A DNA stretch of 64,000 bases from Ceratothoa steindachneri (Eukaryota > Arthropoda > Malacostraca > Isopoda > Cymothoidae), in NCBI GenBank assembly GCA_963969495.1, contig OZ018317.1, forward strand, positions 226,592,099-226,656,098. Direction: 5' to 3'. Shown here piece after piece: positions 43,294 through 54,100 of the stretch. Each line of letters opens with the position of its first letter. The first letter of the stretch is position 1. The position numbers were made by a program, and so were the translations under genes. The notes under the pieces are model-generated. The model had not been told where the DNA came from and did not search any database. It was given only the letters and a program-made list of their open reading frames with translations.

Positions 43294-43319
43294 TTATCCT
43301 CTCTCCACATTACCCGGAT

Positions 43320-44200
43320 CCCCATAAGATTCCGCCCCTGAACAAGATTTGGACCCCCGACTGGTACCCTCTATAAAGATGCAATTATTACACCTGCTAA
43401 ACAAATTCCATGACGTGATTTCAGAAAAACCCGGCTGTTCGACTCACTTTGAACACATAATCACGCTCACAACGCTAGAACCCATTCGTTCAAAACCTTA
43501 TCCCCTACCAATCCATTTACGTCATTCTTTCAACGCCGAGATAGAAAACCTTTTGAAATTGGGGTTATTGAACCCTCCAATTTCGATTATTGTTCCCGCA
43601 TCGTCATGGTCCGAAAATCTGACCAGTCCTTCTGTAAGTGCGTAAATTTTCGGAACCTTAATGCTATGACCGTTTGCGACCCAGAACCAATTTCCCTTAT
43701 AGCCCAAAACTTACATCTATTCGAAGAGCCCAAATTTTTTTCCAAAATAGACCTATGTTAGGCCTATTATCAGATCCCTTTTAAAGAAAACGCCCCAGAA
43801 ATATACTGCATTCCCCCCCTGAAAAAAAAAGATTCATGCAGTTTCAGCGGTTTCCATAAGGACTGATTACTACTTGCAGTAACTATAATTGAATGATGCG
43901 TCGAATACTGGATGAGTTGCATAGTGTATCCTTTTACTTTGACGACATTTACGTTGCTACCCACACCTGGAATCAACATCTGATCTCCCTCCAATCCTTC
44001 TTAAGTAGGCTCCGTGAGCACGGACTTACTCTAGGCCCCATTAGGTACCATTTCCGTACGGCCCTATCAAATATTTAGGAGTCCATCTCGGAGAAAATCA
44101 GATTGCGTCCCAAGAAGAGAAGATGAGGGTCATCGTAAGCATGTCCCTCCCGCGCACAAAGAAGGAGTTACGATCCTTCATGGGATCAACGTCATTTTCC
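43320..44200 (+). pseudogene. copy c reverse transcriptase
   Basis: Follows X2. FHDVISEKPGCSTHFEHIIT and SKPYPLPIHLRHSFNAE (43349-43645), then KIDLC and LAYYQIPFKE-like sequence with stops, then FYFDDIYVATHTWNQHL near 43930, where the catalytic box is YFDD, unlike YFDN of copies a and b. KKELRSFMGSTSF closes the region near 44190. Frameshifts at about 43640, 43760 and 44070. Confidence 0.8.
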
Positions 44201-44329
44201 TGACGGTTCGTTCCGAATTTTGCCTCCCTAGCGGCCTCCATAGCGGCGTCCCTTTGCTCCCTGCTGCATAAGAAGTCTCCAAATCCCCTTGCATGGAACC
44301 CCAAAGCTACCACCCATTTTCAACAGCTA

Positions 44330-44767
44330 AAAGACAAGAGTGCGTCAGCCCCCATCTTAAGGCTCCCAAATCCAAACAAGCTGTTTGGCATTCGATCTGA
44401 CGCCAGCAACGATGACATCGGATGCGTGCTCCTCCAATATGGAGAGGATGGCGAAATCCACTCTGTTGCTTACGCCAGCCAGAAGATCCTGACGCGAGAA
44501 AAGAACTATGCTGTTATAGAGCGTGAAGCTCTCGCGATCGTATGGAGTATTAAAAAATTCCGTATGTATCTGATAGGAAAATGATTTATTATAGAGAAGG
44601 ATCATTGGACCCTAACCATTTAAAAACGCGAAGACCCCAAATGGACGTCTAATGAGAGGTAGCTTACTCCTCCAAGAGTACCAATTTAGAATTTTGTATA
44701 TAAAAGGGACTGAGAATTGCATAGCCGACAATCTTAGTAGGAACCCCGTGGAGGATCCTCCCAGTTA
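44330..44767 (+). pseudogene. copy c RNase H
   Basis: Reads SAPILRLPNPNKLFGIRSDA then SNDDIGCVLLQYGED, AYASQKILTREKNYAVIERE and, after stops, ENCIADNLSRNPVED, the equivalent of ADSLSRNPVDD in copy a. First Asp and Glu are kept. A stop at about 44582 breaks the frame. Confidence 0.75.
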
Positions 44768-45186
44768 AAGTAAGAATTATTAGACCTCTAATGTTCTCCC
44801 TTGTAAATAGATTTTGTTGTCGAGTCTGCGTACTCGCGTTATAAAACTCGAACCGGATAGTATATGTGCATATTATATTTATACCGTTTACGCTCATGCA
44901 TTTTTTGTATGCTTTAGTTCCCTGTGTATGTATATTATACATTTGTCTTTTTTTATTCCGTTCCAACACCCTTTGCATTTCTGATCATTTATGTTATTTT
45001 TTTATGTTTCTTTCTATATGTAATATTATTTGTTTATCAGCTTTTATAGACTCAGTGACTTCCGTATCAATTGTGTTTTTTTCACATATATTAATACCGA
45101 ATGAAGAACCAACGCCCAGGATCAAAATAAATCATTTAGTCATTAATTGGTTTGCCTCAGTGACGGCTTAAATTAAAATCCTCTTT

Positions 45187-45690
45187 TGTAGCGACTACCC
45201 AACTCAGTTCAGTCAGATAGTGATACTATGTGCACCTGTTCGAATCAGGCTAGGAATCCTTCGTCTCCACCCGTTGAGACCCTCCGAGCACGACCCCTTT
45301 CCAATTTGAGGGGGGATGCTCTTTTCTCTCCCCCTTGCTCCAAGAAAAGGTCTTTTTTCGGAAGGAATGAGTGTGAGAGGACGACCACGAGGGACCACCT
45401 TGATACACCCCTCGTCGAGTAGAAGCCACGTGGTCTTAAGCAGGATACCTAAAAGCGAAGAAGAAGGAACACGTTTCCTCCTCCCCCACCCCGTCTAGTA
45501 GAGGCCACGTGGCCTTAAGCAAGATTGTAATAAGCGAGGAAGCAAAGAAATTCTCGCGTGGGAACAGCCAACGCGACTCTTCACAGCTGTGTTTGCTTAA
45601 GCCGGCCGATCCTCCGCTGAGACGCCTTCAACGAGAACCCCATGCGGGTTCATGTAAATTCTGGCTGGTCAAAACAGATTCCGTCTTATG
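45187..45690 (+). mobile_element. copy c 3' LTR, 3'-truncated
   Basis: Begins TGTAGCGACTACCC, preceded by TTAAAATCCTCTTT. GAGAACCCCATGCG near 45638 overlaps the 5' LTR start (36712). After about 45690 the sequence turns into interspersed repeat C, so most of the LTR is lost. Confidence 0.55.
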
Positions 45691-46030
45691 TGTACACAGC
45701 TGTTTCCACCGTATTTCTTACAGCTGTGGCCAGACCTTTGGTTAGCATCTGTTTCCTAATGTATGTGTCTTTGTACGTTCGCGTGGGAGCATAACGATTT
45801 CACTTGCCTTCTGCTTTACAGTGATACATAGATTATTAAATTGTAATTTTACATTATTTACAAGTATTTGTTTTGTCTTATATTAATTCATTGTTATAGT
45901 ATTGTATATTATTTATCTGTTCTATTTGTGTGCCCAACTTCAAGATTTCCTAGGGTCAACTGGGTGCTCATTTGTGAGGTTCCTTGTTGGCTCTACTCCA
46001 CCTTGCAATTGGGCGCTACAATTTTACAAA
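45690..46030 (+). repeat. interspersed repeat, copy C
   Basis: The longest of three copies: AGCATCTGTTTCCTAATGTA (shared with A) to GAGGTTCCTTGTTGGCTCTA (shared with B). No coding. Confidence 0.65.
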
Positions 46031-46034
46031 GTGT

Positions 46035-47089
46035 TACCTAGTTATTCAATCTTTTAATTGCTGGATTATTGATCATAATTAATTTAAAGATTTAGTAAAT
46101 TCTATTTAATATATTTCTTCAATAGAATATGGGCGATATTTAGAGTGTTTTAAAATATTAAACTAGAAGGTTTGGGAGATTAATTTATAGTATATTATTT
46201 TTATTTTAATCATAGATATTTTAATATTAACACAACCAAACATATCTATTATATTAATTGTTTACTTATAAAATTAAACTTATTTGATGGCTAAGCTTAA
46301 ATACCAATTCCGTCTGGAACATATTCGTTCAATAATTTCAAAATACCACCATATATCTCATTTAGGTGATCTAAATTACAAAATGCTCTTTGTTTTCATC
46401 AATTAAACCTGATATATATTAAATATATTTATATTTATTTATATGTATATTTAAATATATTTTTAAAAAATTATTTAGTTACTCTTACAAATGTAACTTG
46501 GTTAAGGAAAAAAGAAAGACATTTGATGAATTTTAACTAGGCTGTTTAAAGTATGTAACGTTAGTAAAGATTTAGATTTTAGGGTGACGGTATTTTCTCG
46601 TTTAATTTTAATTAATTACATTCTATGTCGAGCATTAAAATTCAGGAAGCTAAAATTTGCATGAGTTCTCTTCGATTATTTAAACGCTCTGGGAGGTAGT
46701 TTTTTGAGCGCTTGTTTTTAGACTTTTTACTTGCATTTGGCCATATTTTACCTGTTCGGATGCAAAATCAGATCTTTAAAAAGACCAACCGTCCTATGTA
46801 CAAAATTCGGTCTTATGACCCAACGTCCTGCTTATTTCTTTTATAAAGGAGAGATACCTACCTCAGGGGACCAGCGCTCTTTTGAGAGCACTCCTCAGAT
46901 TCCTCTCCGTCAAACGTTTTCATGGTTCAACCTGTTAACCCATTATAAAATTTTACATAACTACAAAATGCTAATTTTTTAGATACTTTTGAGTCATATA
47001 CGATTCTACAATGTGGTTCTAACACTACAATTACTCCAATTTGATATCTTGTGCAATGCTTCCTTACAAGAGTAAAAGCCCTAAAGAGG
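46035..47089. other. no recognisable feature
   Basis: Very AT-rich; a short frame at 46731-46982 shows no known motif. Confidence 0.4.
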
Positions 47090-47720
47090 TTTTAATGTGA
47101 TAGTCAGAGAATCACATCGTCGGCATATATAGAGTTATGAACAAACCTATCTACCTTTAGGAAGAGATCATTATAGTGAAGAATAGAAGGCTTAATTGAC
47201 TACCTTGAGGATTACCCGTGGTAACATTTGCGGAGGTCTGAACATTAACTATATATACATATTCTGATTTGTCTGAACTGTAGAAAGGCCTGGATAAATC
47301 TGGGCAGTTTGCCTCGTAGTCCAAAATTGTGGAGTTTATTAAGGAGTCCATAGGACCACAAGGTTTCGTATGCCTTTGTAATATCGAGGAATATTGCCAC
47401 TGCGGACTTATTTCTCAGGTATGTTTTTCTGAGAGATCTTTCTCTTCAGATTAAGTTTTACATAGTTAGAAAGGAGAAGAGTAAACCACTTTGATAAGTT
47501 TCTAGTTTGGTACATAATAGAGTTGATGTAATAGCCTCTTTTGTAATATCTTGGTGAGGCAGCTTGTTAATGAAATAGGATGGTATAAGGATACTGTATA
47601 TTCGGGTTCTCTAGGTCGGAGTATAATGAGACCAGTAGTGTTGACTTCCAAGAGTTAGGGATAATAGAGTTGTTCCATATTATAATAGTTATAATAGTTC
47701 TTTTTTTGGAATGAGTAAAG
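47090..47720 (-). pseudogene. non-LTR retrotransposon reverse transcriptase fragment (Jockey/I-like)
   Basis: Minus strand, high to low: EYTVSLYHPISLTSCLTKIL (fingers), AVAIFLDITKAYETLWSYGL then LNKLHNFGLRGKLPRFIQAF (palm, first Asp), NPQGSQLSLLFFTI and, after a frameshift, NSIYADDVIL (catalytic YADD). This is the order of LINE-type reverse transcriptases. One stop follows DDVIL. No endonuclease or RNase H is attached. It ends near 48000, just before the Tc1-like element starts. Confidence 0.75.
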
Positions 47721-48031
47721 TTAGTAACCAAGGGCTATACGATCCCATCAATAGCAGGTGAATTGCTTTTCAATACTTTAATGGTATCATCCACTTATTT
47801 TATTATAAGAGAATTGTTATAACCTAGTTGTTGGTCGGTGTTGTAATTAATGGGTGTGCATTATGTTTGCTTTGCATAGGTAAAAAGTAAATGGGGCAAA
47901 ATTATTATAGTTACTTTAAATGAAAAAATACTTTGCAAAGGAGTTTAGTATAATATTTTGGTCTGCTGATTTTAAAAGATATTCTGTGAACTTGCAGTTT
48001 TCTTTTGCTATTTTTTTAGCCAAAGAAAGTA

Positions 48032-48255
48032 CACTACCGAGCAAAATTTAAGAACGATTTTCATTAATTAAAATATTTTCAAAAATATGATGAGTAGGTA
48101 CATGAAAAGTTCAATGGTACACAAATGCGTGCATTTTATATATTTTTTGAGGATTTCCTATGATAAAATCGTTTATTAGGGAAATTATAAAAGTTAAACT
48201 AAAAAATTAAAATATTGACACGTGCACAATAAGAGAACGACTTTTTTCGGAACAT
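48032..48255 (+). repeat. Tc1-like left inverted end
   Basis: Inverted match of 62790-63008, including GTGCACAATAAGAGAACGAC near the inner edge (reverse complement GTTCTCTTATTTTGCAC on the right). Confidence 0.75.
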
Positions 48256-48345
48256 TCTAGAAGTTTCTCGAAATAATCTGGTAACATTTTGCTTAGTAAG
48301 TAAGGAATGTACAACCTCCATTGTTATCATAATCCCAATGCAGAG

Positions 48346-48950
48346 ATGCCACCACACGTGAAAGTGAGTCTAGAACTCTGTCAGAGAATTGTTTGCTTGA
48401 AGACTTCGAAGAGGACACTTTCTGCAATTTCAAGAGAAATAGGAAAGTCCATGAGTGCAGTTATACAATGAAAACAAAACCTAAAAATCTTCTGCAAAGG
48501 TCGGTCAATTCCTCATAACCACCATCTGATAAAAAAAAAACATTAGTCGCTTCCCTATGAAGGATTACTTCGAGACTGCACAGGAATTTCTCGAAATTTA
48601 AGACCAATAGTAGCAAAGAAATAAGTCATTTCGCAGTGTCCCATCGCTTCAATGAAACTGGATTAAAAACTCATTATTCAGCAAACAAACCAATCATCAG
48701 TAAGAAGAACCAGAAAGTGATACTAGAATATTGTGATGCTAATGTTGTTTGGAGGCATGAAGATTGGGAAGATAATTGATTTAAGCGAAGAAAGTAAATT
48801 TAATTAAGTCGGATCTGAGGGTACATGCTTTGTTAGACGCGTTGCAGGTGACAGACTTAATCTTAAATGTATTAAAAGTGTGTCCAGCACCAAGGAGTCA
48901 AGGTCATGGTATGGGGAATGTTTTCGCAGAATAGGGGTTAGGTCCATGGG
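48346..48950 (+). pseudogene. Tc1-like transposase, N-terminal half
   Basis: From ATG 48346: MPPHVKVSLELCQRIVCLKT then SAISREIGKSMSAV, a paired-like helix-turn-helix DNA-binding region. Frameshifts follow; ISKKNQKVILEYCDANVVW comes before the missing first catalytic region, and GTCFVRRVAGDRLNLKCIKS and SRSWYGECF (frame shifted from VMVWGMFS) end it near 48940. Cut there by the non-LTR element. Confidence 0.75.
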
Positions 48951-48999
48951 AACGGTCGCGGCGCAGTAGCAAGGAACTTTAAGTTCCCCATAGGAGGTC

Positions 49000-50260
49000 T
49001 CCCCTCTTCTTTACCAAGCAGACCGGATGGCTAGCCTGGTTGTTGCCATGTAGTCGGTGTGAGAAAGAACAAAACGCTGTTCTGGTCGTCCAGTTTTCGC
49101 GACTATTTGGGGTCCCTATCGGCGAACTCAATCACGACAATTACAAACATATCCGGGAACCAGTCAGAACATAATCTCGCCATTTTGCTGGCTCGTGGCT
49201 ACCGTGGAGTCACGTATACCGCGAAGCAATAGGTTGGCTTTAAAATTACAATTCCCATAGAGCACTTAGGGCCCTTTGTGAGTTGTTACAGATCACAATC
49301 TGGTCTCCAAACGGGGCATGACGCGGTGTTTCACGTATCGAGCGGTGTATTGCAACCAGCTTGGCCGTGAAGACAAACAGCGCCTGGTAGAGATCTAGTG
49401 ACTTCAAACAGAGGGGATATGGCGTAGAAACCGCCCTGTTACTGGGACATGAAACCATCAGTACATACTGGCCTTGATCCAGCTTCAAAAGCAGAAGCGT
49501 GGTGACAAATAGTCAAAGGCGGTACTTTCCAGGCTTGCGTCCTGGACAAGCCTAGATGTATTACCGAACCAAGACCTGCACTGAGCTCTCGAAGTAGTTT
49601 TCTAGCCCTAAACCCGAATGGCCTTGGCATGCTTGGGATCTCTCGGCGTCATAGGCCCCGTCGAGTTCGGCTGGGATGCAGTGAGAGCCTTTTGCGAATG
49701 TGAGTGGCACCGGGGTTACGGATATAGGCGTATAATGCAGTGTACACGGCGGAGTATGAGTGGCATCTACACTGAAGCGACAAGTAAGCTCTCGATGTGA
49801 GTCATGCGAAAGGCACCGGTCGACAAGGGGATATCAGTGCGGTGGAACGAATCTACCTTCGGCAATGCATGCTCGGCTGCGGATGCATAAATCTCGCATC
49901 CGTAATCAAGATACGAACGAACAAATGATTGATCAAAAAGGAAGGCAGTAGCCCTATCACCACCCCCAAGTTCTGAACGTCACGAAAAGAAGAATGTCCT
50001 TGACGCGGATACACGAGAATCTAAGGCTGCGAATATGAAGCTCACAGAGAGGGCTTCCGCACACGTACGCAGAATCGACGATTTTGCAAAACATCTGAAA
50101 AAAAGAATAGGAGGCGTCCCCTTACCCCATCGTGTGGAGAGTCTCCATGATACCGTAACGCCATGAGGAATAATAAGTCTTCTTCAGATCTAAAAACACC
50201 GTGGCGTAATGCTTTCTATAAGGTCTTACAATAAGGTAGCTAGATTTTTAAATGTAAATA
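49000..50260 (-). pseudogene. non-LTR reverse transcriptase palm to RNase H
   Basis: Begins HYATVFLDLKKTYYSSWRYG then IMETLHTMG (first palm motif), then FCKIVDSAYVCGSPL. Downstream YLDYGCEIYASAAEHALPKV and LLRELSAGLGSVIHLGL and SAFEAGSRPVCTDGFMSQ, the region between RT and RNase H. RNase H has FTAKLVAIHRSIRETPRHAP then DQIVICNNSQRALSAL. The catalytic DD segment of RT is not visible and may be deleted. The element's 3' end lies near 48965. Confidence 0.75.
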
Positions 50261-50323
50261 AAACAAGTCGTGTGTGATATATACACTGAATTTATTTTAA
50301 ATTTGAAAGTACATTTTATGGCA

Positions 50324-51180
50324 TTAAGTATGGAATATGACGTCGTTCAAGTGTCCGGCACGGCTTCGCTTTGTGGAACGTATTTGGGAGGCCCAATTTT
50401 TGATGACTTTGTAGCATAAATCTGGCTGAATTTGCTGGATGGTGTTCGTTATTTTGACTTTAAGGACATCAACTGTTTGCGTATTATTCGCATAGAACTG
50501 CGATTTAAGGTAGCCGCAAAGAAAGTTGTCTAATGGCCTTAAATCGCATGATCTCGGTGGCCAGTTGACGTCGCCGCCGCGCGAGATGACCCTGCCCTGA
50601 AATTGCTGGTGCAAAATGTCTATCGTGGCGTGCACAGTGTGGCACGTAGCGCCGTCCTGTTGAAGCCATATGTCGTCAGTATCCATATCAGGCATATAAT
50701 CCAGGTGTGGCTACAAGAAGTTGCTTATCATGGATATGTAGTTCTCGTCGTTGATGGTTATGGCAATCACATCTTCGTTCTCAAAAAAATACGGACCGAT
50801 GATTCCGTTAGACGAAAATCCTCACCAAACAGTGATTTGTTGGGATTCAATTGGTGATAGAATATTTCATGTAGATTTTTTTCGTCCCAAATCCGACAAT
50901 TTTGCTTGTTCACAAATCCATTACTCCAAAAATGGGCCGCGTCGCTGAAGAGGATAGAAATCACGTAATGCGCGGAACGTTTATCGAACGGAGCACTGAA
51001 TTTGATAATAACATTTGATGATTTGCACACGCTGTTCAATGCTATAACCTTCCATCGCAACTTGCCGAATACTACTAAACAGTTCACCGTGAGGTTGCCA
51101 GATGTCGCTTTAACAACATGGCTACTATCGCCTGACAAAGCTCGAGCGTCCTTGTTGAAAGACCCTATACAAAGCAAGGT
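50324..51180 (-). pseudogene. mariner-like (IS630-type) transposase inserted in the non-LTR element
   Basis: Three catalytic regions can be read on the minus strand: ILFSDAAHFWSNGFVNKQNC (first Asp, 51177-50930), DDIWLQQDGATCHTVHATID (second Asp) and PPRSCDLRPLDNFLCGYLK (third Asp), with about 36 residues between the last two. RSRAGHLNDVIFHT is the usual end of this arthropod family. Frameshifts lie near 50770 and 50690. The N-terminal DNA-binding part is missing or unrecognisable. Its inverted ends were not identified. Confidence 0.75.
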
Positions 51181-51299
51181 CTCGCAAATGGATTTTCCAC
51201 TCGTAGCATAGAATCCTACGTCGAGTAAAACTTGCGAAAGCAGTACTGTGCAAAAGAGTGTTGGCCTCTGCTATCGATGAAAAAGGCCTATTATTATAA

Positions 51300-51760
51300 T
51301 ATTTGCCGATTTCTCCATCACCTTTCACACGGAGGAGGTTAAGAATTGGCTGGAAACCGCCTGGGATAGAGTGATTTCTGCCCGGTTTGCGAAAAGAGAG
51401 CACATTAGCCATTCGCCAGGAATCTGTGAGGATACCCTATATCCAGATCCTGTTGAACAAATCTAACAGAAAGGCCATGCCTCGCTCAACTAGATTTCGA
51501 GGCATGGCATACGGGATATGGACTGGAGTAGAGGTAGTACCCGCGCACGCATTGAAAGAGAAACTCAACTCACTCGATGTAAACCTGTCATTGCGGTGTT
51601 CTCCGCGTCTGGATGAAAAATCTAGTCCGTTGATTAAATGCTGGAGGAGCAGCATCTCAGCTTAAGAATGCGGATCAAGAGGACGCGAAGGACTTCTCAA
51701 AGAAGCAGGTTCTGAGATTGCGGTCGCTTTTTCCTGGGAACGGGGATTGGATCATGCGGG
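51300..51760 (-). pseudogene. non-LTR reverse transcriptase fingers
   Basis: Minus strand: RNDRFTSSELSFSFNACAGT, then HIPYAMPRNLVERGMAFLLD and LFNRIWI, then SWRMANVLSFRKPGRNHSIP and, shifted, LTSSV-KVMEK. This is the start of a LINE reverse transcriptase (target segment FTxxEL...LLxLxNxIW...WRxAxVxxxxKPGK). Confidence 0.75.
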
Positions 51761-51860
51761 AACTTGTCCCGAATCCTTTTGACCCTCTTCCACACCTCTA
51801 AAGACACATATGCCCAACAGGAAAAGCGGCGGGTGTATTTCGAAACATACTGAGGCTAAA

Positions 51861-51862
<2 letters not shown>

Positions 51863-51942
<80 letters not shown>
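51863..51942. repeat. (TA)n microsatellite, 40 units
   Basis: Uninterrupted TA dinucleotides within the non-LTR element between endonuclease and reverse transcriptase. Confidence 0.95.
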
Positions 51943-51946
<4 letters not shown>

Positions 51947-51949
51947 GGT

Positions 51950-52560
51950 CGGCCAGACTTTCTAGGGATATTAGCTAGATCCACGGCGATGAGGTTACCC
52001 AAGACGAACTCACAGCCTCATCCACCGATCTAAACTCCTGGACTAGGAAGGAGAAATCAGTCATTACCTAAAAGGTGGAGCAATGAACCCGCGCCACGCA
52101 ACATTAGGTGGGTCTCTCATCTGGAACCAGTCCAGAAAATGATATTTGAATGTGAAAGTAATTAATATCATAGAGTTCATTGACTATCTCCCAGCCAAAA
52201 TCAGGTTGTGCATCTGGAGAGCACAGGGTGAGATCAATTTAGAGAAATGAAAGGTTTTCGGGAATTCATGCTTAAACTCATCCACATTTAGGACATACAT
52301 ATATCTCCAGCTCATCGATCAGGTCGGCAAGAATCTGACCTCTGAAATTGATCTAGTAGTCTCTCAAGAGAAGATGTATACCGTTCAAACCCCAGAGCAA
52401 GAGAAAAGGCTTTGGCACCGTGTCATGGTGCGGGGGAAGCCCACAGCTTCGAAGTTGACTGAATTTAGAATGTTTGCAGAAATAACGTATATCTGCTATC
52501 CAGGTTCAGCTGCAATACTACTGCCTGAAAGGAGGCATTTAGAGTAAAGAGAAGAACATA
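51950..52560 (-). pseudogene. non-LTR endonuclease remnant
   Basis: Minus strand pieces in several frames: SPDAQPDFGWEIVNELYDIN followed by VPDERPT and TDFSFLVQEFRSVDEAVSS. They resemble the latter half of apurinic-type endonucleases (GDFNAH...N...RPTR...S..D...SSDH), but the GDFNAH and SSDH boxes are not intact. Confidence 0.45.
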
Positions 52561-53399
52561 GATATCATGTCAGCTGTAAATGGCGCATCTTCCTGCCTGA
52601 CCTCCATCCATCGGTGGAGGTGTCTCAAAACCCTCAAACCTGGAAGGGTGGGCAGTGAGCATGCACCCAGCATGGTCTCCTGCCTAACGATAACTAACGG
52701 GGTGTGCAGGAAACGAGCTTCAACAACTCCTCCTAGTTTGCTTAGAGTATGCGGTCATTCCATTGAAGGAATATGCCCTCCAGGCCGAGCTCTGGAGATA
52801 TGAGGGGCTCGCTCCGAAGAAAAGGCCCTTATCGGAACGGCCCTATGCTTTCCGGAACCAGAACCCGGTCCCTGTTGGCCTAAAAATGCGCTGAAGACGC
52901 AATCGCCTTTGAAGATTTATCGGAGTAAGTTGGGCTCTCTATGCAAGTCTTATCTGCCTTCCGTCTCGAAATCTTCGGTGGGCGGGACGGCTTAGTTAGC
53001 GGGGGTGTTTCCTTAGTAGGATCCACCGTCCCCGTCTCGCCTACTGGAAAACGTCAGGCTAGGGGAGGGGGAGCCCTGGTTTTAGCCAAAGCTGGGTATA
53101 AACCCTATGTGCCCCTAGCCTTACCAGGGAGCGCCCTAGGTGAGTAGTTCTCGCAGAAAGGTTCCGATTGGACGGTGAAACGACCTTGCCCTTAGGCCTA
53201 GAGGGTTTAAAAACAGAGGGTGTCCTTTGCCTAAATAGTGAGGCATAAGATATGCTTATCAGGGCAGAGCGCGTCCAGAGCCAATTCCTTAACTTTGAGA
53301 AATAAGAGAAGATCCGTAGCAAGAAAGGCCAGGATTTAATTCTCTAGTAGATACTCACTCCATTATTTCGAAGAGGCAGGGTGTGACTCTCCAAATTTG

Positions 53400-54074
53400 A
53401 CACATATAGCAATACACAATAATGCCTATCGTGTACGGCCTTGGAACAACTTACGTAAACTTCTGGTAAGCACGACTTTGCACGTCCACATTAGCGATTC
53501 GTATGGCCGAAACGGGGGCAGTAGTAGCACATCCGGTGCACTATAACGAATGCTTAGCGCGGTAGCGATAACAACCGGTACGCACCGACTCTGGAAAAAT
53601 GTCTCGGTTGAACTTGACGAAGAGTGTAAGGGTCGGTTTCAAGGTCCCTCCCTGTTTTCTCATCACACGCTCGACTTTGACGGTTCCATGGTCTGCTAGC
53701 TCTAAGGTGATGACTTCTATGGAGTAGTCCACGAGAACAACCCATTTCACGAAGTTTATGGTAAAGTGCTGTGTCATACACTCCGCCGTGCCATTAAGTC
53801 TCCGAAGGGCACTAATCAGGGCCACATGGGAGGGATCTAACCTATTTGTAAGAAGGCTCCCTTCCGAGAAACGGGTCACCTTCGACCCTTTACCAATCAA
53901 ACTAGCTAATTCTCTCCTCTGATGGATCACGTTTCCCTTGACCAACTTATTGCGATCAGTGGAGCGAATAACCAGAAAGCCTTTCAAGCTAGCGGGCTCG
54001 AAAACGCCAAGTTGTCTCTCATTAAAGGGCCTCGTCTTAACCCTTATCCATCTACGTGAAGCACGTAACTTCAT
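53400..54074 (-). pseudogene. non-LTR ORF1 (Gag-like) with zinc knuckle
   Basis: The 177-residue frame from 54074 reads KTRPFNERQLGVFEPASLKG and FLVIRSTDRNKLVKGNVIHQ, then RRLNGTAECMTQHFTINFVK, typical of RNA-binding ORF1 of Jockey/I-type elements. A frameshift near 53560 leads to CYYCPRFGHTNR, a stop in place of a residue, then CGRAKSC: a CCHC-type knuckle. The first part of ORF1 is missing here; candidate DNA is at 57305-57560. Confidence 0.75.
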
Positions 54075-54083
54075 TTGACCATG

Positions 54084-54100
54084 TGTAACATTTTGTTACA
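54084..54100 (+). repeat. palindromic 17-mer, copy 1
   Basis: TGTAACATTTTGTTACA, the exact reverse complement of 56159-56175. It lies ten bases upstream of the interrupted ORF1 frame. Confidence 0.8.

Larger units (their letters stand above)
36690..45690 (+). mobile_element. Gmr1-like LTR retroelement, copy c, interrupted by X2
   Basis: The order is partial 5' LTR, (TA)n, primer site (37857), Gag, protease, integrase, X2 insertion (41143-43293), reverse transcriptase, RNase H, partial 3' LTR (45187-45690). It shares the integrase-before-RT order with copies a and b. Catalytic changes and stops in every domain show that it is dead and older than copy a. Confidence 0.85.
48965..54074 (-). mobile_element. 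non-LTR retrotransposon with RNase H (Jockey/I-like), interrupted
   Basis: On the minus strand from high to low coordinates: ORF1 with zinc knuckles (54074-53400), endonuclease remnants (about 52560-51950), reverse transcriptase fingers (51760-51300), a mariner-like insertion (51180-50324), reverse transcriptase palm (50260-49630) and RNase H (49630-49000). A (TA)n tract is at 51863-51942. All parts have stops. ORF1's beginning is cut at 54084 by other DNA. Confidence 0.7.
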
